A stretch of 11,283 nucleotides of DNA, from assembly GCA_036939755.1 (NCBI GenBank), contig JALLAZ010000923.1:1-11283 (forward strand), read 5' to 3'. Position 1 is the first letter of the stretch, and every line of letters begins with the position of its first letter. Below, one piece after another: positions 7,501 through 11,283 of the stretch. The position numbers were made by a program, and so were the translations under genes. The notes below the pieces were generated by a model. It saw nothing but the letters and a program-made list of their open reading frames with translations. It had not been told where the DNA came from and made no database searches. The DNA comes from Stephanodiscus triporus (lineage: Eukaryota > Bacillariophyta > Thalassiosirophyceae > Thalassiosirales > Thalassiosiraceae).

Positions 7501-8946
7501 TCCCCGGAAATTATTGTGATGCAAAGACAGCTTTTGTAGTTGTAACATGGACCCGAGCTCGCTTGGGATATCCCCTCCCTATATTTTATGTCGCCACAAG
7601 TTCGCAGCAGCAAACGTCATTTATGAGAGAGGACGAATAAGTCAAATCTTCAAGCCCCATCAAACGGACGAACTCACGAATCGATTATCATTGAATTCCA
7701 GCGCCTTGATATTATTCCACCTCGTTATCATAGGCCCCCATAACCCACCCTCGAGCGAATTATGACTGACGTCCAGCGTTTCCAAATATTTGAGGAACAT
7801 CAATTCGACGGGAAGCGTTCCATCGAGCAACGGCGCCGACGACATCGAGTCCCGGTTCCTTCCCCCGACGTTCAGCCCGACCACGCGTAGGTCGTTCGCG
7901 TCCGCCACGGCATCGTCGTCGTCGTCGTCGTCGACGTAGACGCTGTCGACGTCCATCGCGCGACACGTCACGCCGGGCCAGGCGCATTCGGAATCCATCC
8001 CGCCCGCGTCCATGTACGCGGTCCAGCCGAAATATTCGTAGAACGCGATCAGGGCGTACGTCTGCAATATCCGATCGACGTCGTCGGTCACGAGGAGGAC
8101 GTCCTTGGCGTACATGTAACGGTACGCCCGGTATTGCGGAGTCTGTTCCTCGACGCTCTTGCCGAAGTTCGTCCGGTGGTCCAGCCAAATCTCCTGCGCG
8201 TTGCTGATGACGTGAGAAGCGACATCTTTAGCGTTGTCCGAATCCCCGACATCCCGGAGATAGTCGGAGTAGGATTGCTTGAGCATGATGAGCAGGTCGT
8301 CGTCGGGAGGGACATCGATCGTCGGAGGAGACGGCGACGTCTGGGGTGGAGGCGAAGGAGGTCCGACATTCGCGCCATATGCGCCCTCGTTCGACGTGCT
8401 ATCGTGTTGTCGTTCCCTCGTCGCGCCATTGTCGACGATCAACGACGTGAGGACGACGAAGCACGCGACGAAGACCACAGACAGGAGGAAGGCGGACGTC
8501 CCTCCCGCGACGTCGCCGCCGAGGCAGCCCCTCCGAGCAGCATCCATCGCCCGACGCGCCGCCGTGCCCCGCGCCGTCGCGCGATCGCGACCGATCACCG
8601 GCCTCGCGCGCTCGCGACGACGGTACCTCCCCTTCTTCGTCATCCTCGCGCGGCCGCCGTCGTCGTCCAAGTACAAAAGCGGCTCGGGATCGTCGTCGTC
8701 GTTGTCGTCGTCATCGTCGTCGTCGTAGTACGCGGGCCGACCGACGACGTTTTCGTACGCGGAGTAGAATGCCTTGCCCATCGTCGAATCGTCCAAGAAT
8801 GCCACCTGATCCTTGGTCAAGGTCGCGGCGGCCTCGATATCCTCGTCGTCGTCGTCATCCTCGTCGACCCTTCCCACGACGGAGGGATACTCGCTGCCCC
8901 TGTCGCCGTCGCTCGAGCCAGAATCGTCCGCATGTGCCGACGTCAT
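4588..8946 (-). CDS. Four-module leucine-rich-repeat membrane protein (diatom receptor-like)
   Basis: Seven exons join in phase on the minus strand: 8946-7678, 7578-6495, 6402-6261, 6163-5994, 5911-5743, 5658-5012 and 4901-4588. The introns are 82-110 bp, all GT-AG, and the product is 1,264 residues. Residues 1-148 are polar with three Asp-rich tracts, then an Arg-rich stretch (~99-139). Residues 151-171 form one hydrophobic membrane segment. The basic side precedes it, so an N-in, C-out (type II) protein is inferred. Outside, four modules follow (about 212-495, 520-742, 743-990 and 1010-1264). Each has a helical part with 'RYALATFYF'-like sequence, a plant-type LRR cap (CxWxGVxC or close: CAWPGVTC, CDWYGIFC), a few LRRs of the LxxLxLxxNxLxGxIPxEL type, and a tail with MPxEICxLR, LWADC and SCCxxCF. 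The fourth tail is degenerate. No kinase or other enzyme domain is present. A surface recognition or adhesion role is likely; the ligand is unknown. Confidence 0.85.
7911..7936 (-). repeat. GAC-triplet microsatellite coding a seven-Asp run in the LRR ectodomain
   Basis: GTC triplets on the plus strand are GAC on the coding strand, giving Asp at residues ~339-345, between the first LRR cap cysteines and the first LRR. The length is probably polymorphic. Confidence 0.85.
8690..8729 (-). repeat. Asp/Asn triplet tract in the predicted cytoplasmic tail
   Basis: GAC/GAT/AAC triplets encode an Asp-rich tract at residues ~75-86 of the LRR protein. A similar shorter tract lies at 8841-8867 (residues ~28-36). 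Mixed GAC and GAT codons suggest the acidity is selected rather than being a fresh expansion. Confidence 0.8.
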
Positions 8947-8988
8947 CCCCCTCTCCCCCCCCCCCCCCTCCCCCTCCCCCTCTTCCTC
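8947..8988 (-). promoter_or_regulatory. G-run-rich 5' leader directly before the LRR start codon
   Basis: On the coding strand this is an all-purine tract with G runs of 5, 5, 14 and 5 separated by one to three bases, ending next to the ATG at 8946. It meets the sequence requirement for an intramolecular G-quadruplex in DNA and mRNA. The plus strand is all pyrimidine. Such tracts also disturb sequencing, which fits the unresolved base 14 nt beyond it. Confidence 0.7.
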
Positions 8989-9001
8989 GTGCTGGTCCCG
9001 C

Positions 9002-9002
9002 N
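9002..9002. other. Unresolved base, probable contig junction
   Basis: This is the only ambiguous base (n) in the window. It sits exactly where the 55-bp repeat begins and where the PrsW-family reading frame is lost. A lone n at such a place is more like a scaffolding join than a poor base call. The adjacency of the LRR gene and the PrsW-family gene is therefore not secure. Confidence 0.75.
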
Positions 9003-9057
9003 GGGTGACACAGGAGGCGTTCCATCGTCGTCATTTCCTTCTTTGATGTTCTCCACT
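9003..9057. repeat. 55-bp direct repeat, copy 2
   Basis: This segment is identical to 1068-1122. In this copy it is continuous with the upstream coding exon (9329-9003) of the PrsW-family gene, so this end is the native context. It stops at the n. Confidence 0.95.
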
Positions 9058-11059
9058 TGCTGAAAATATGCTGCAAGCATTAGAACAAAATCAAAAGTCC
9101 CATGAAGGATGACTGCAGGACAAATGATACTACCCAAGCCATATCGTTTGTCCCCCTCAAGGTCTCGTTTGCAGACACCAATACTTTGGATGGCTGCGCA
9201 CAACGGATGCACCGGAAAACATGATCTTGCAAGAAGTGTTGAGATTTCATTACTGAGTGATGGTGGACTATAGACGAAGATGTAAACGAGGTTCTCGCAG
9301 CATGCGAATCCCAATGCCCCAGACACCATCTATATTGCGATGTAACAGGTCAGAATTATGAGACATGGTTTAGATTCGAAGAAGTCTCATCATTCAACTA
9401 AGACTCACCGCAACAGTTATAGCAGAACCAGTTGATCTTGCGCCGCCCGAGCCACTGTACACACGATACCCTTCTCCAGTATTGCTGTTGCTCGCCCGCG
9501 GAGGAATCAGATCCGGTGTCACCACCATTCTATATGAAAAGTATTTAATAATTTCCTCCACCAGCGCAGCGACGAAAAAGGCATTGACAAATTGCATGAA
9601 AATAAAGACGCCAGGGTGATTCACTGCCATATCCTTCATTCCTTTCTTTGGGTCCGACGACAGTTCTTTAGCGAGTCCATTGTCCGATGCTATCACGAGT
9701 GAAAAAACAATCAAGAAGACGAACCCAGCTACGGTGGACACGATGCTCTCGAATATGACGGCCATCGGTGTCGCAAGAAAGAAACCAGATGCTACCAATA
9801 AGATTGCATGGTCGAGGGATGAGAGGAATTTTTATGACAGTCAGGGAAAAGCATGAACAACGTCCTTACCAAAATATTTGATCACTGAGTCAAAGCTGAG
9901 GTCGAACAGGTTCCACCTCCAGTGAACAAGATACTCAATGAAGAATGCCTGGCCAAGAGTCAGAAGAAGCACGACGAGGTTTTCCCAAGTAAAAGTTGAA
10001 TCAATGTCCGACAATGCAAAGACGAGCAATACCACCAACACAAACGCGGCATTTTTGAGGAGCTTGCTTGATAATTCTGATATAGCACGGAAATGCGTCC
10101 ACGGGTTTCTGATTTGGTTGTCTCGCAAATTCTTGAGGAGAGGATAGTACTCAGAGTACGGCTGGAAGGTGAGGTAGTCGATTGGTTCCTCATTCTCGGT
10201 CAAACGATTGACCTCGCGCTCCTCCTGAGCCAGCGCGCAAATACCAAAACATTGACACCAGCATCCGCAGCACCAAAAAATTCTTGACAAGCAACCCCAC
10301 AGCCTTGTGCAAAAATCTTCCTCGGGAATCTCATCCTCTTCTTCCATGTTGCTTTGTGTGTTTATCCCGCCCGTTTCATCGAAGAAGACGCGATCGTGCG
10401 CATAGCAGAAGCTCCAGCAGCAGTGCGCTCTCATCGTGTCCAGATTGTGACGTTGAACGAACGATTGAAGTTGCCGAGCATTGATCTGCTCCCCCCGTTC
10501 TCTCGACCGTTCTTCGTACAATTTCGTCATGATTTGTTTACGAGTGCTCTGGCGTTTCTACGAAAAATTAAATAATGTTAAGAAAAAGACGAGTCATACA
10601 TGGATTTGACTGTATTTCGGTTCCTTCCATCTACGCAAGCAGTCAAAACCGATCACTTACCCCAAAGCCCAAGCAAATGATAACGATAACATAGGCGATC
10701 AATAGCAATAGCAATTCACCAGAAGGTACTTTCAACGTCTGCGACTGTCCATCGTCGTCAACGACCGTGACGTCCGTCGCGAAGTAGTTCATCGCGGCGA
10801 CGAGCATGGCGGGGACGACTAAGAACATCAACACCCGCCTCCACAGCGGGGGCGGCCGCTCCCCCGTAAGCAGGTAGAGACTCCGATCGCCCGATAAGAC
10901 TCCGCAGCACGCCACGGCGCAACAATCGGTGCGGCGATGGGGGTCGCGGAAGATGTCGCAGATGCTGGTGTGAAATCCGCCGCGATACTTTCGACGGCGG
11001 CCGGGCGGTGCCACCGTTGTCGATGCAATTGGCGTGTTCTCCGAGACGCCGTCGTCCAT
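9003..11059 (-). CDS. PrsW-family intramembrane protease with cysteine-rich N-terminus (3' end displaced)
   Basis: Four exons join in phase: 11059-10661, 10557-9870, 9791-9409 and 9329-9003. The introns (103, 78 and 79 bp) have GTAAGT, GTAAGG or GTGAGT donors. They encode 599 residues up to the n; the fragment at 1067-900 adds the last 55 in phase, for 654 in all. Two Cys-rich patches occur (residues ~34-52 with CCAVACC, and ~179-240 ending CxCFGICALAQEEREV), reminiscent of PLAC8-type cysteine-rich sequence. Hydrophobic segments lie near 76-93, 115-132, 300-315, 324-344, 364-398 (probably two), 424-447, 494-510 and 553-579. The three PrsW signatures are present: EEIIK (E441, E442, K445), GFACCEN (F498, E502, N503) and HGTFD (H566, D570). 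Bacterial PrsW cleaves anti-sigma factors inside the membrane; the substrate here is unknown. ATG 11059 opens the frame and precedes a basic stretch. The family call is good; protease activity is inferred. Confidence 0.8.
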
Positions 11060-11283
11060 TGCGTTTGCTTCAATTGACGAATGGGTTTTGTATCCTCTTT
11101 CGAAGTTGAAAAGGCTTTTGTTGCGATGAAAGTGGTGATCTTGCCTTGACGGGTCGTGTGCACGGCGGCTGCAAGCTTCGTGCTCAGCACTAAAAACTCG
11201 GCTTAAGGATAGTTAGTAACTTTTGCTAGTGGGCCCGAGGGGCGCTTGCTCATTTTCCCCCCTAAATGAGCGCCCCGCGGAGC
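11060..11283 (-). other. Upstream region of the PrsW-family gene
   Basis: No coding region that I can support lies between the start codon and the window end. It should contain the promoter and 5' leader. Its only distinct structure is the hairpin at 11239-11276. Confidence 0.4.
11239..11276. promoter_or_regulatory. GC-rich imperfect hairpin upstream of the PrsW-family gene
   Basis: The inner arms GCTCATTT (11248-11255) and AAATGAGC (11264-11271) pair across an eight-base pyrimidine loop. The outer bases GGGGCGC (11239-11245) pair with GCGCCCC (11270-11276) if four bases (about 11246-11249) are bulged. It could be the end of a small inverted-repeat element, a transcript hairpin or a binding site. 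Confidence 0.45.

Noticed and set aside
4588..8946. Several separate LRR genes instead of one
   Set aside because: All six junctions have good GT-AG sites, keep phase, and restore LRR spacing exactly across the joins. No internal stop, promoter-like gap or new start is needed.
1123..9001. The 7.9-kb block as a single transposable element
   Set aside because: I see no terminal inverted repeats, LTRs, transposase or integrase at its ends. A 55-bp target duplication would be far too long for known families. The n at the edge makes an assembly cause more likely.
8134..9063. Plus-strand open frame of about 309 codons opposite LRR exon 1
   Set aside because: It consists of Arg/Val/Ile runs from the complement of Asp triplets, crosses the unresolved base, and has no domain. 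The minus-strand exon has clear motifs.

Overview
The window looks like nuclear DNA of a diatom, probably a centric one. Its genes carry short GT-AG introns (71-110 bp). It also holds a repeated leucine-rich-repeat (LRR) module with a cysteine tail of a kind I associate with diatom LRR proteins, a two-repeat MYB protein with a long Gln/Pro/Glu-rich repeat array, and a fragment resembling the Gag of diatom Copia-like retrotransposons. The taxonomic call rests on protein style only.

Layout. 1-565: degraded Gag-like fragment that switches to an acidic frame and ends in a pair of 40-bp repeats with hairpins. 566-899: no gene seen. 900-1122 (minus): last 73 codons of a PrsW-family membrane protease. 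1096-1488 (minus): small cysteine-rich zinc-finger ORF. 1489-1656: short divergent intergenic region with two palindromes. 1657-4189 (plus): four-exon MYB gene, 760 residues when spliced. 4190-4587: convergent 3' region with a four-base periodic satellite. 4588-8946 (minus): seven-exon LRR membrane protein, 1,264 residues when spliced, made of four tandem modules behind one membrane anchor. 8947-9001: G-rich 5' leader of that gene. 9002: a single unresolved base (n). 9003-11059 (minus): four exons of the PrsW-family gene, open up to the n. 11060-11283: its upstream region, with a GC-rich hairpin.

The most important structural point is that the PrsW-family gene is split. Its body stops at the n (9002), and its missing C-terminus lies in phase at 900-1067, almost 8 kb away. 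The last 55 bases before the break (9003-9057) are repeated identically at 1068-1122. The 7.9 kb between the copies, carrying the zinc-finger, MYB and LRR genes, is therefore either inserted or duplicated DNA, or wrongly joined contigs. An n exactly at the edge of an exact 55-bp repeat favours an assembly cause, so the neighbourhood of these genes should not be over-read.

No shared pathway is evident. The MYB protein is probably nuclear. The LRR protein is probably a single-pass surface protein, and the PrsW-like protein a multi-pass membrane protease. I found no convincing evidence for a new defence or mobile system. The most novel elements are the MYB protein's unknown N-terminal region with its repeat array, and the four-module LRR ectodomain.
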